Assembly: GCA_027489965.1 (NCBI GenBank)
Contig: JAIXZA010000079.1
Span: forward strand, 1-64,000
DNA: 64,000 nt
Source of the DNA: Verrucomicrobiaceae bacterium
GTDB taxonomy: Bacteria > Verrucomicrobiota > Verrucomicrobiia > Verrucomicrobiales > Verrucomicrobiaceae
Direction: 5' to 3'
Made by a program: the position numbers and the translations under genes. This document shows positions 29,739-38,868 of the stretch, one piece after another. Position 1 is the stretch's first letter; each line of letters begins with the position of its first letter. The notes below the pieces were generated by a model, which saw only the letters and a program-made list of their open reading frames with translations, made no database searches and was not told the DNA's origin.

Positions 29739-32239
29739 CCCCAGAGCCGAGCAGTAATCCCACCGCCGCAGCCCTACGCCGCCAGGCAGAGGCCAGTCTG
29801 CGTAAGCGGCAGAAGCATCAGGCCAACAAGCCCGCTGAAACGAAGCCAACGGCTGACTCCAAGCGGCTGCTGCATGAGCTACAGGTGCATCAGGTCGAGC
29901 TAGAAATGCAGAACGCCGAGCTGCATGAAGCGCGTGATCGCATGGAAAGCCTGCTGGAAAAGTACACCGACCTCTATGACTTTTCACCCGTCGGCTATTT
30001 CACCTTAAGCAGGGAAGGGAAGATCCATCTCGTCAATCTCACCGGTGCCAGCCTCACCGGCATACCTCGGGCCAAGTTGACTGATGACTCCTTCTCTGAA
30101 CTGATCACGCCAGATCAGCGCCCAGCCTTCCGAACTTTCCTGGGGCAAGCCTTCGCGGGCGAAACCAAACAAGAAGGCGATTTCCATCTCCTGCGCCATG
30201 ACCAGACTGCAAGAGTCGTGAAAATCAGAACCCAGCTCTCTCCCAGCGGCCAGGAGTGCAGCGCTGTGGTGGTGGACATCACCGAGCGTGTCGAGGCAGA
30301 GGCAAAAGTGCATGCTTCCGAGCTGCGCTACCGCCGCCTCTTTGAAACAGCGCATGATGGCGTACTGCTCATGGACCCCGCCACAAGGCTGATCACGGAT
30401 GCCAATCCCTTCATGACCACGTTGCTCGGCTACACGCATGATGACCTGGTCGGGAAGGAACTCTTTGAGATTGGTCTGCTCAAAGATGAAGACGCCAGCC
30501 AAGCGATGTTCCGTGAACTCAAAAGGACTCATCAAGTCCGCTATGAAAACCTGCCGCTCAAGAGCCAGGATGGTCGCCATCAAGAGGTCGAAGTCGTAGC
30601 CAATCTGTATCTGGAAAATGGTCACAGCGTCATCCAGTGCAACATCCGTGACATCACCGAGCGGAAGCGTGCCGAGCTGGACATCCGGCTGAAAGGTAGC
30701 GCCTTGGCAGCTGTCGCTAATGCTATTTTCATCACGGATCGTGATGGGGTCTTGCAATACACGAACCCTGCCTTCACCACGGTGAGCGGTTACAGCGCAG
30801 AAGAAGCGCTCGGGCAGAAGGCCAGCTTGGTGAATTCAGGGGTACACCCCGATTCCTTTTTTCAGCAAATTTGGCAGACCATTCTTTCAGGCCAGAACTG
30901 GAGTGGCCAGATCACGAACCGACATAAGAATCAGCATCTCTATGTCAGTGAGCAGAGCATCGCCGCTGTCAAAGATGCCAGTGGGCAGATCAGTCACTTC
31001 GTCAGCGTGCAGCGTGATATCACCGAGCGCCTGAGGGCGGAAGAAGTCATTAAGCGCAGTGAGGCACTCTTTACCGCCATGTTAGAGAAGGCTCCCTTCG
31101 GTGTGTATGTGGTGGATGCTACTTTCCGTCTCCAACAGATCAATCCCAAGGCGCAGCTATCTTTTGCCAACGTTCATCCTTTGCTCGGTCGTGACTTTGC
31201 TGAATTCGTTCATCATCTCTGGCCAAAACGAGTCGCAGATAAGCTCTTGGCCCGCTTCCGTCACACGCTAAAAACGGGGGAGCCATATCAGTCACCCGAG
31301 TTTACGGAGCGGCGCAAGGACACTGGTGAACAGGAGGCCTATGAGTGGCAGATCCAGCGTGTCACCGTGCCCGCTGGGGAGTATGGCGTGGTCTGCTTTT
31401 TCAATGACGTCACTGAGCGTAAACGGGCTGAATGGGTGCGGCGGCGGCTGGACATCCTCACTGCCTCCAATCAGAAACTGGAGGAGGAAATCGTCCAGCG
31501 GCAGGCCGTGGAGAAAACACTCAAACGCAGTGAGCAGGACCAGCGGCGGCTTCTCCAGCAAGCCCAGCAAATGCAGAAGCAACTACGCAGCTTTTCCCAC
31601 CAAATCATCACCGCTCAGGAAGACGAGCGGAAGCGCATCAGCCGTGAGCTTCATGATGTGATCGCCCAAACGTTGGTCGGCATCAATGTCCACCTCGGCA
31701 CCCTCACCCGAGCCGCCGCAGGTATGCCAAAAAGCCTACTGGTGAAGATCCAGCGCACGCAGCAGCTCGTGGAACAAGCCGCCGATACTGTACATCAGTT
31801 TGCTCGTGAATTACGCCCTTCCGTGCTGGACGACATCGGCCTCATCCCCGCGCTAGAGTCCCACCTGAAAAGCTTCACCGAAAGCACCGGCGTGCGCGTT
31901 GTCTTGCAAGCAACCGCTGACATCGAAGTCATGATCGGCTACCGACGCACCGCGCTCTACCGCATCGTCCAGGAGGCACTGAGCAACGTCGCCCGCCATG
32001 CCAAAGCCTCTCATGTCTCCATCAGCCTAACAAGCCTGCCTGAGGGCGCCACCCGCATGACGATTGTTGACGACGGCCAAGGTTTCTCCAACGACGACGC
32101 CCTCGGTACCCGCAAGAGCAAACGACTCGGCCTGCTCGGTATGAAAGAGCGCATCGAAATGATCGACGGCACCTTTCAAATCACCTCCGCCCCCGGCCAC
32201 CCCACCACCGTGACCGTGGAGCTGCCTGCTTTGAGGTAG
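29735..32239 (+). CDS. Multi-PAS NarX-type sensor histidine kinase
   Basis: The 834-residue cytoplasmic kinase carries about four PAS/PAC units (around 75-190, 195-315, 325-440 and 450-560; for example FDFSP-like YDFSPVGYFTLSREGK and AVANAIFITDRDGVLQYTNPAF). A HisKA_3 domain with ISRELHDVIAQTLVGINVHL (His640) and a HATPase with IVQEALSNVARHAKAS and DDGQGF follow. The DHp/ATPase half closely resembles that of the kinase at 24512, so both may feed the same LuxR-type regulator. The N-terminus is Arg/Lys/Gln-rich and lacks membrane segments. Confidence 0.9.
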   Translation: MTPEPSSNPTAAALRRQAEASLRKRQKHQANKPAETKPTADSKRLLHELQVHQVELEMQNAELHEARDRMESLLEKYTDLYDFSPVGYFTLSREGKIHLVNLTGASLTGIPRAKLTDDSFSELITPDQRPAFRTFLGQAFAGETKQEGDFHLLRHDQTARVVKIRTQLSPSGQECSAVVVDITERVEAEAKVHASELRYRRLFETAHDGVLLMDPATRLITDANPFMTTLLGYTHDDLVGKELFEIGLLKDEDASQAMFRELKRTHQVRYENLPLKSQDGRHQEVEVVANLYLENGHSVIQCNIRDITERKRAELDIRLKGSALAAVANAIFITDRDGVLQYTNPAFTTVSGYSAEEALGQKASLVNSGVHPDSFFQQIWQTILSGQNWSGQITNRHKNQHLYVSEQSIAAVKDASGQISHFVSVQRDITERLRAEEVIKRSEALFTAMLEKAPFGVYVVDATFRLQQINPKAQLSFANVHPLLGRDFAEFVHHLWPKRVADKLLARFRHTLKTGEPYQSPEFTERRKDTGEQEAYEWQIQRVTVPAGEYGVVCFFNDVTERKRAEWVRRRLDILTASNQKLEEEIVQRQAVEKTLKRSEQDQRRLLQQAQQMQKQLRSFSHQIITAQEDERKRISRELHDVIAQTLVGINVHLGTLTRAAAGMPKSLLVKIQRTQQLVEQAADTVHQFARELRPSVLDDIGLIPALESHLKSFTESTGVRVVLQATADIEVMIGYRRTALYRIVQEALSNVARHAKASHVSISLTSLPEGATRMTIVDDGQGFSNDDALGTRKSKRLGLLGMKERIEMIDGTFQITSAPGHPTTVTVELPALR

Positions 32240-32283
32240 GCAGGGTCGAGCGCCAGAAACGCGGTGGAGTGACGAAGTCCTCA

Positions 32284-32301
32284 ATGGGGTAAACACCCCA
32301 T
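32284..32301 (+). promoter_or_regulatory. Stress-site copy 13, perfect palindrome
   Basis: ATGGGGT-AAAC-ACCCCAT is a perfect 7-4-7 repeat, 78 nt before the ATG at 32380 (24 nt before an upstream GTG in the same frame). Confidence 0.7.
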
Positions 32302-32379
32302 AGCACCGCCTAGTGCCCGGTCTCAGTGTGGAATCTGCTGCATACTCGGCCAATTCGCGTGTCATCAGAGAACGCCTCC

Positions 32380-35300
32380 ATGACATTTCCAACAAGCCCG
32401 CAGCCCGAGAACAGCCCCAGTACTCCCACCGAGACGGCAGCACAGGGGACCATTGCGGAGGTGAAACGCGCGCAGGCTCTGCTGAAGACGGGAGCTTTGC
32501 AAAACGCTATCCTGAAAAGCGCCAATTTCTCCAGCATCGCCACGGATGAGAAGGGCGTGATCCAGCTCTTTAATGTTGGCGCGGAACGAATGCTTGGCTA
32601 CACCGCTGCCGAGGTGGTGAACAAAATCACCCCAGCAGAAATTTCAGACCCGCAAGAAGTCATCGCCCGCGCCAAGGCCCTGAGTATCGAACTCGGCACG
32701 CCAATCACGCCAGGCTTTGAGGCCCTGGTCTTCAAAGCCTTTCGCGGCATTGAGGACATTTACGAGCTGACCTACATCCGCAAAGACGGCAGCCGTTTCC
32801 CAGCCGTGGTCTCTGTCACCGGACTGCGCGATGCCAAAGGTGCCATCATTGGTTATCTCCTCATCGGCACCGACAACACCGCACGCAAAGAGGCCGAGGA
32901 GGCGCTGATCAAAGCAGGCGCTCTGCAAAGTGCGATCTTTAACAGCGCCAACTTTTCCAGCATCGCCACGGATGCGAAGGGAGTGATCCAGATCTTCAAC
33001 GTCGGCGCTGAGCGCATGCTCGGCTACACGGCTGCCGAGGTGATGAACAAGATCACCCCAGCAGAAATTTCCGATCCGCAGGAAGTCGTGGCCCGCGCCA
33101 AAGCACTGAGTCAGGAACTCGGCACGGAGATCGCTCCCGGCTTTGAAGCGCTCGTTTTCAAAGCCTCACGCGGCATTGAGGACATCTATGAGCTGACTTA
33201 CATCCGCAAAGATGGCAGCCGTTTTCCTGCTGTCGTATCAGTCACGGCCCTGCGCGACATTCATGACCACGGTGGCATCATTGGTTATCTACTGATCGGT
33301 ACGGATAACACGGCACGCAGGCAGGTGGAGGCCGAGCGTCAACAACTGCTCGAAGCACAAGAAGAGTCCAATAGGCAGCTCATGCTGGCCAACGTTACCC
33401 TACAAGTCAGTGAAGAAAAATTTGCCGTCACCCTCAATTCCATCGGAGATGCGGTGATCGCCACCGATGCTGGGGGACGTGTGACATTACTCAACGCTCT
33501 TGCTGAGCAACTCACTGGATGGACACAGGCGCAGGCCACGGGGCACAGAGTTGAGGAGATCTTTAACATCATTCATAAAGAAACGCGGTTGCCTGCCGTC
33601 GTGCCGGTCAATGACACGTTGGCGAATGGCACCATTCAGGGCCTAGCCAACCATACAGTTCTCATTTCGCAAAACGGCACTGAATGCGACATCGCCGATA
33701 GCTGCGCGCCGATCCGTAATCGCGAAGGGCAAGTGATCGGCGCCGTACTGGTCTTCCGCGATGTCACGGGTGAATATGCCGTGCAGCAGGCGCTGCGTGA
33801 TCAGCAGTTCTACACACGCTCACTGATCGAGTCGAATATCGATGCGCTCATGACGACCGATCCATTAGGGGTGATCACCGACGTGAATAAGCAAATGGAA
33901 GCACTCACGGGACACTCACGGGAGGAACTGATCGGTGCCTTTTTCAAAAACTACTTCACTGATCCCGCCCGTGCTGAGGCTGGCATCAAGCGTGTGCTGG
34001 CAGAAAGTAAAGTGACCGACTACGAACTCACCGCGCGTGCCAAAGACGGCGAAGAAACCGTGGTCTCCTACAACGCCACCACCTTTCATAACCGCGATGG
34101 TGTGCTGCAAGGCGTCTTCGCCTCTGCACGTGATGTGACTGAGCGGAAGCGCTGGGATAAGGTACTGCAAGAAAACACTGTCGAGCTTGAAACGGCTAAG
34201 GCTGCTGCGGAGAAGGCCAATTTGGCCAAGTCGGACTTTCTTTCCAGCATGAGTCATGAGCTGCGCTCTCCGCTGAATGCCATCCTCGGCTTTGCCCAGC
34301 TCATGGAGTCCGACTCACCGCTGCCCACATCGACGCAGAAGGCCAGCATCGACCAGATCCTGCACGCAGGCTGGTTTCTGCTGGAGTTGATCAACGAGAT
34401 CCTTGACCTAGCCGTGATCGAGTCTGGTCGCCTGTCGCTCTCTTTGGAAGCCGTGTCATTGCCAGAGGTGCTGATCGAGTGCCAAGCCATGATCGAGCCG
34501 CAGGCGCAAAAGCGCGGCATTAGCATGACCTTCCCAGTGTTCGCAGGCCCATGCTACATCAAAGCGGATCGTACTCGCCTGAAGCAGGTGCTGATCAATC
34601 TGCTTTCCAACGCTATCAAGTATAACCAGACAGGCGGGACGGTGAAAGTGGACTACACACCCTGCGTCACTGGTAACATGCGCATCAGTGTCAAGGACAC
34701 AGGCGCAGGTCTCACACCAGAGATGCTGGCCCAGTTGTTCCAAGCCTTCAATCGCCTCGGTAAAGAAGCCACCGGTGAAGAGGGAACTGGCATCGGCCTA
34801 GTCGTCAGCAAGCGACTCGTCGAGCTAATGCAGGGCGAGATTGGCGCTGAAAGCACTGTCGGTAGTGGCAGCGTTTTTTGGATCGAGCTGATCCATGATA
34901 CGATCCATCACGAGGAATATACCAAGACCGTGAACACAGTGATGGACACATCTCCCATCTTAGGTGGGCCGAAAAAGCGCCTGCTGCTTTATGTCGAAGA
35001 CAATCCCGCTAACCTTAAGCTGGTCGAGCAAATCATCGCTCGTCATCCCGATCTACGATTGCTCAGTGCCATGAATGGTAAAGACGGCATTGCACTGGCC
35101 ATCGGTTACGTGCCAGATGTCATCTTGATGGACATCAATCTGCCCGGCATCAGCGGCATCGAAGCCATGAAGATCCTCCGAGATGATCCCATCACCGCCC
35201 ACATCCCCATCGTCGCGCTTAGTGCCAATGCCATGCCTCGAGACATCGAGAAAGGTCTTGAGGCTGGCTTTTTCAAATACCTCACCAAACCTATCAAGGT

Positions 35301-35439
35301 GAATGAGTTCCTAGAGACGCTCAATTCCACGCTGGAGTTCGCAGCCATTTCCGTCAAAAAAGCAGAGGCCGCTGTCTTTCTAACTGCAGTCGATACCGCA
35401 CTGGATAAGGTGGCAATCATGTCCGCACAGACTGAATGA
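32380..35439 (+). CDS. Hybrid sensor histidine kinase with duplicated PAS domains
   Basis: The 1019-residue protein starts with two almost identical PAS units in tandem (about 40-180 and 185-320), each containing ANFSSIATDxKGVIQxFNVG, AERMLGYTAAEV and ISDPQEV. Two more PAS units follow. The HisKA helix has SDFLSSMSHELRSPLNAILG with His626, then HATPase (NLLSNAIKYN, GTGIGLVVSKRLV) and a C-terminal receiver with Asp918 (VILMDINLPGISG). It probably belongs to a circuit separate from the NarX-type kinases because its HisKA class differs. The GTG at 32326 is an alternative start. Confidence 0.9.
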   Translation: MTFPTSPQPENSPSTPTETAAQGTIAEVKRAQALLKTGALQNAILKSANFSSIATDEKGVIQLFNVGAERMLGYTAAEVVNKITPAEISDPQEVIARAKALSIELGTPITPGFEALVFKAFRGIEDIYELTYIRKDGSRFPAVVSVTGLRDAKGAIIGYLLIGTDNTARKEAEEALIKAGALQSAIFNSANFSSIATDAKGVIQIFNVGAERMLGYTAAEVMNKITPAEISDPQEVVARAKALSQELGTEIAPGFEALVFKASRGIEDIYELTYIRKDGSRFPAVVSVTALRDIHDHGGIIGYLLIGTDNTARRQVEAERQQLLEAQEESNRQLMLANVTLQVSEEKFAVTLNSIGDAVIATDAGGRVTLLNALAEQLTGWTQAQATGHRVEEIFNIIHKETRLPAVVPVNDTLANGTIQGLANHTVLISQNGTECDIADSCAPIRNREGQVIGAVLVFRDVTGEYAVQQALRDQQFYTRSLIESNIDALMTTDPLGVITDVNKQMEALTGHSREELIGAFFKNYFTDPARAEAGIKRVLAESKVTDYELTARAKDGEETVVSYNATTFHNRDGVLQGVFASARDVTERKRWDKVLQENTVELETAKAAAEKANLAKSDFLSSMSHELRSPLNAILGFAQLMESDSPLPTSTQKASIDQILHAGWFLLELINEILDLAVIESGRLSLSLEAVSLPEVLIECQAMIEPQAQKRGISMTFPVFAGPCYIKADRTRLKQVLINLLSNAIKYNQTGGTVKVDYTPCVTGNMRISVKDTGAGLTPEMLAQLFQAFNRLGKEATGEEGTGIGLVVSKRLVELMQGEIGAESTVGSGSVFWIELIHDTIHHEEYTKTVNTVMDTSPILGGPKKRLLLYVEDNPANLKLVEQIIARHPDLRLLSAMNGKDGIALAIGYVPDVILMDINLPGISGIEAMKILRDDPITAHIPIVALSANAMPRDIEKGLEAGFFKYLTKPIKVNEFLETLNSTLEFAAISVKKAEAAVFLTAVDTALDKVAIMSAQTE

Positions 35440-35570
35440 GCCCCACCCAAACAGCGAGGCCTGTGATTCGTCGCAAGCCTTCCGCACTCGGGAGAAAACT
35501 CGAATCCATCGTCGATCAGCAGACTCTGGTGTTGCAGCGTGAACGTGATCTGAATCAGCAGCAAAAAGGT

Positions 35571-35587
35571 AGGTGCTCACCCTATAG
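35571..35587 (+). promoter_or_regulatory. Stress-site copy 14 (one mismatch)
   Basis: AGGTGCTCACCCTATAG differs from the core ACCCCAT at one base. It ends 37 nt before the DUF2934 start at 35623, the regulon spacing. Confidence 0.5.
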
Positions 35588-35622
35588 TCAAAAGCGTGGC
35601 AATGGCGCATCATTGAGGCCTT

Positions 35623-35862
35623 ATGAAACAAAACAAGATTCCTGTGAGCGTCTCCGCCAAACTCGCCGTTAGGCCTGTCAAAGCCAGGGCACCTTATTCT
35701 TCACCTTATGCACGCGGGCTTTGCCCAGTTGGAAATGATGAGCCCATGCGGCCTCAGGCAAACTATCAGAACCATGGTTCGGCAGACGGTCATGATGTGG
35801 AGGCCTGGCTGCGCGCCGAATCAGAATACATGGCCGACTACCAAAGAGCCAACTGCATGTGA
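35623..35862 (+). CDS. DUF2934 mini-protein 1
   Basis: The 79-residue protein ends in YQNHGSADGHDVEAWLRAES, the conserved core of DUF2934 proteins (aromatic-rich helix, GxDGHDxxxWLxAE). The N-terminal half is basic and probably disordered (AKLAVRPVKARAPYSSPYAR). The family function is unknown. Two paralogues sit at 42343 and 42666, and all three are preceded by a stress site at 37 nt. A GAGG precedes the ATG. Confidence 0.7.
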   Translation: MKQNKIPVSVSAKLAVRPVKARAPYSSPYARGLCPVGNDEPMRPQANYQNHGSADGHDVEAWLRAESEYMADYQRANCM

Positions 35863-35913
35863 AAACCCAACATCGCTGTCGCTTTTCCAATCCCACTCCA
35901 GCCGCCTCACCTC

Positions 35914-36537
35914 ATGACTGAAATAACCGTCAAAGACTTCATGCTCGAAGCTTCTGAACTTATCACCAAGGACGCAATCATCACAGACATCGCCATCTGG
36001 GAGGGGCCCTGCACAACATCCTCTGAAAAGCCAGACTCGCAGACAACGAATAACGCAGACGCAAGCCCTGAACTATTCCCTCGTGTCGGTAAGGCGATCA
36101 TTGATGTCTGCAACGCCTTACTGCGGGGCGAAATGGCTGCCATTGAAACCTACACTCAAGCCGTCGCGAAGTTCGCTGATTCCGCGGACAATGATTCCCT
36201 GGTCAGCATTCGTGACGAGCATCAGCAGAGCGCCACAGCCCTTCGTGATCTCATCAGCGAAAGCGGCGGTGTGCCAGCGATCACGTCAGGCGTGTGGGGT
36301 GGTTTCGCTCATGCCCTTGAAGGTGCTGCGAAGCTATTCGGCGAGAATCCCGCACTGCTGATTCTGGAGCAGGGCGAGCTGAGAGGCATCAGCGACTATG
36401 AAGCTGCGCTCACGGATTCCAATCTTTCGAGCCGTGCTATCCAACTGATCAATCAAGATCTGCTGCCTCCGCTCTACGATCATCTCGTGGAGCTCAAAGG
36501 ACGCCGAGAAACCGTGGCTGAGGCAAGCCGCCATTAA
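35914..36537 (+). CDS. DUF2383 four-helix-bundle protein with N-terminal extension
   Basis: The C-terminal 145 residues of this 207-residue protein are a DUF2383 bundle (ALLRGEMAAIETYTQAVAKF, DNDSLVSIRDEHQQSA, LLPPLYDHLVELKGRR), paralogous to 18608-19063. Residues 1-35 add an extension (FMLEASELITKDAIITDIAIWEGP) that matches the stand-alone 59-residue protein at 46497-46676 (VLEASAIFNLIDIIADFAIWEK). That shared module is not a family I recognise. The gene is followed by the GT4/GH130 pair. Confidence 0.8.
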   Translation: MTEITVKDFMLEASELITKDAIITDIAIWEGPCTTSSEKPDSQTTNNADASPELFPRVGKAIIDVCNALLRGEMAAIETYTQAVAKFADSADNDSLVSIRDEHQQSATALRDLISESGGVPAITSGVWGGFAHALEGAAKLFGENPALLILEQGELRGISDYEAALTDSNLSSRAIQLINQDLLPPLYDHLVELKGRRETVAEASRH

Positions 36538-36582
36538 CACAGCATTTAAGCCCATCTTCCGAGACCACACCATTTTAACCTT

Positions 36583-38868
36583 ATGCCGTCATCACCGCAT
36601 CCACAACGCATCGCCTTCCTGGGTGACTACTCCCCGAGACAGTGTGGGATAGCCACCTTTACCCATGATCTCTGTGAGTCTGTGGCGAGGGCTGAGCCTG
36701 AGGCTGCGTGCTTCGTGGCTGCCGTCAACGACACCGCCGAAGGTTATGACTACCCCCCACGCGTGCGCGTGGAGTTGCAGGAGAAGGATCTGGAGTCTTA
36801 CCGCCGCGCTGCGGACTTTTTAAACTTCAACAACGCTGACGTGCTCTGTGTGCAGCACGAGTTCGGCATTTACGGTGGCCCTGCTGGCAGTCATTTACTG
36901 GCCCTGCTCAGAGAAGTGCGGATGCCCGTAGTCACTACGCTACACACGATTTTACAACACCCGAGTCCTCTGCAACGCAGCATCATGGACGAGATTGCTC
37001 GGCTCAGTGACCGACTCATCGTCATGGCACAAAAGGGTGCGGAAATCTTGCGCACGACCTACAACGTGCCAGTAGAGAAGATCGACATCATTTCTCACGG
37101 CATCCCCGATGTGCCTTTTGCACCATCGGAAAGCTTCAAGGCGCAGTTCGGTGTCGAGGGCCGCAAGGTACTACTGACCTTTGGTTTGATCGGTCCTGGG
37201 AAGGGCATCGAGCACGCTATTGAAGCGCTGCCAAAGATCGTCAAACGCCACCCCAATGTGGTTTATCTCGTGCTGGGAGCCACGCATCCGCACCTCGTCG
37301 CGCGTGAGGGTGAACGTTACCGCTTGAGCCTGGAAAGGCTGGCCGGTGATCTCGGTGTGAAGGAGAACGTCATTTTCTACAATCGCTTCGTTTCGCTGGA
37401 TGACCTAAAGGAATTCATAGGCGCGACAGACATCTACCTGACGCCCTACCTGCAAGAGGCGCAGATCACATCCGGTGCATTGGCCTATGTCTTTGGCGCT
37501 GGGAAGGCTGTGGTCTCGACACCCTACTGGCATGCACAGGAGCTGCTAGCAGACGGGCGTGGCGTGCTGGTGCCCTTCCGTGATCCGCAAGCTATTGCTG
37601 AAGCCGTCAGCATTCTGCTGGATGATCCAGAGCGCATGTCCACCATGCAACACCAAGCCTACGCGATGGGGCGGGACATGATCTGGTCTGCCACGGCCAA
37701 GCATTACATGGAGTCCTTTCAACACGCGCGCGCCGACCGCAAAGCGATGCCGCGTGCTGCCTTCGCGGGCTGGACACTGGAGGGGAGGCCCTATGCGCTG
37801 CCGCCGCTGCGGCTCGATCACGTCATCCGTATGAGCGATGGCACGGGCATCTTTCAGCACGCAATTTTTAACGTCCCTAACTTTCATGAAGGCTACTGCA
37901 CCGACGACAACGCCCGCGCTTTCATCCTCTGCTGTGTGATCGACGATCTCGGCGGCAAGCCAGTGCAGGAGAGCCTGATGCAACACGCCACAGCCTACAT
38001 TGCCTTCCTTGCTGCCGCGCTGGATTATAAGAGTGGTCGCTTCCGCAATTTCATGAGTCATGGACGGCAATGGCTGGAGGAAGTAGGGAGCGAAGATAGC
38101 CATGCACGCGCTCTTTGGGCCGCAGGCACTGGCGCAGGCCGCGCACAGAATGAGGGACACCGCCGACTTGCCGCGCAATTGTTTGAGCGTGGACTGCCGG
38201 TGGTCGCAGGCTTCACTTCACCTCGCGCGTGGAGCTTTACCTTGCTCGGTATTCACGAGTATCTACGCCAGCACCCGAACCAGCCTTGGATCAATACGCT
38301 GCGCGAATCACTGACGGCCAAACTCGTGGCTCTCTGGCATGAATGCGCCACCGAGCAATGGCCCTGGTTTGAACCCTACGTCACCTATGACAACGCGCGT
38401 ATTTGTCAGGCTCTCATCCTGGATGGTCAATGGCAGCCTAAGGGGGAGCCTTTGCAAATCGGTCTGAAATCTCTGAGCTGGTTGGTATCGATCCAGAAGG
38501 GGCAAACGGGCTGCTTCAGGCCCATCGGCAGCAACGGTTTCTATCAGCGGGATGGCGCACGCGCCGACTTCGATCAACAGCCTGTGGAAGCCTTTGCCAT
38601 GGTGTCTGCCTGCCATGAAGCATTTAGATCCACACAAAACCCAACCTGGCCGCGTGAGGCCAAGCGTGCCTTCGAGTGGTTTCTTGGTCGCAATGATCTC
38701 GGGCTGCCGCTCTATGATTTCAGCAGCGGTGGTTGCAGCGATGGACTGCATGAGGATCGCGTCAGTGAGAATCAGGGCGCTGAGTCCACTCTGGCCTTCC
38801 AGCTAGCACTGGCCGAAATGAAAAAAGCCGAGCAATGGATCACGCCGCTAACAGTTCCTACACCATGA
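36583..38868 (+). CDS. Family GT4 glycosyltransferase with C-terminal (alpha/alpha)6-like domain
   Basis: Residues 1-400 of the 761-residue protein form a GT-B glycosyltransferase: RIAFLGDYSPRQCGIATFTH at the N-terminus, LLTFGLIGPGKGIEHAIEAL (donor-side loop) and LTPYLQEAQITSGALAYVFGAGK (EX7E-type region). Residues 420-750 look like an (alpha/alpha)-barrel carbohydrate-active domain (YCTDDNARAFILCC, RNFMSHGRQWLEE, PYVTYDNARICQAL). The stop overlaps the start of a GH130 gene as ATGA. The pair suggests synthesis and phosphorolysis of a mannose-containing oligosaccharide; the actual sugar is not determined. Confidence 0.85.
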   Translation: MPSSPHPQRIAFLGDYSPRQCGIATFTHDLCESVARAEPEAACFVAAVNDTAEGYDYPPRVRVELQEKDLESYRRAADFLNFNNADVLCVQHEFGIYGGPAGSHLLALLREVRMPVVTTLHTILQHPSPLQRSIMDEIARLSDRLIVMAQKGAEILRTTYNVPVEKIDIISHGIPDVPFAPSESFKAQFGVEGRKVLLTFGLIGPGKGIEHAIEALPKIVKRHPNVVYLVLGATHPHLVAREGERYRLSLERLAGDLGVKENVIFYNRFVSLDDLKEFIGATDIYLTPYLQEAQITSGALAYVFGAGKAVVSTPYWHAQELLADGRGVLVPFRDPQAIAEAVSILLDDPERMSTMQHQAYAMGRDMIWSATAKHYMESFQHARADRKAMPRAAFAGWTLEGRPYALPPLRLDHVIRMSDGTGIFQHAIFNVPNFHEGYCTDDNARAFILCCVIDDLGGKPVQESLMQHATAYIAFLAAALDYKSGRFRNFMSHGRQWLEEVGSEDSHARALWAAGTGAGRAQNEGHRRLAAQLFERGLPVVAGFTSPRAWSFTLLGIHEYLRQHPNQPWINTLRESLTAKLVALWHECATEQWPWFEPYVTYDNARICQALILDGQWQPKGEPLQIGLKSLSWLVSIQKGQTGCFRPIGSNGFYQRDGARADFDQQPVEAFAMVSACHEAFRSTQNPTWPREAKRAFEWFLGRNDLGLPLYDFSSGGCSDGLHEDRVSENQGAESTLAFQLALAEMKKAEQWITPLTVPTP

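Noticed and set aside
35436..35672. 78-residue ORF overlapping the hybrid-kinase stop as ATGA
   Set aside because: The overlap resembles coupling, but the frame runs through stress site 14 and into the DUF2934 start region and shows no motif, so it is probably non-coding.
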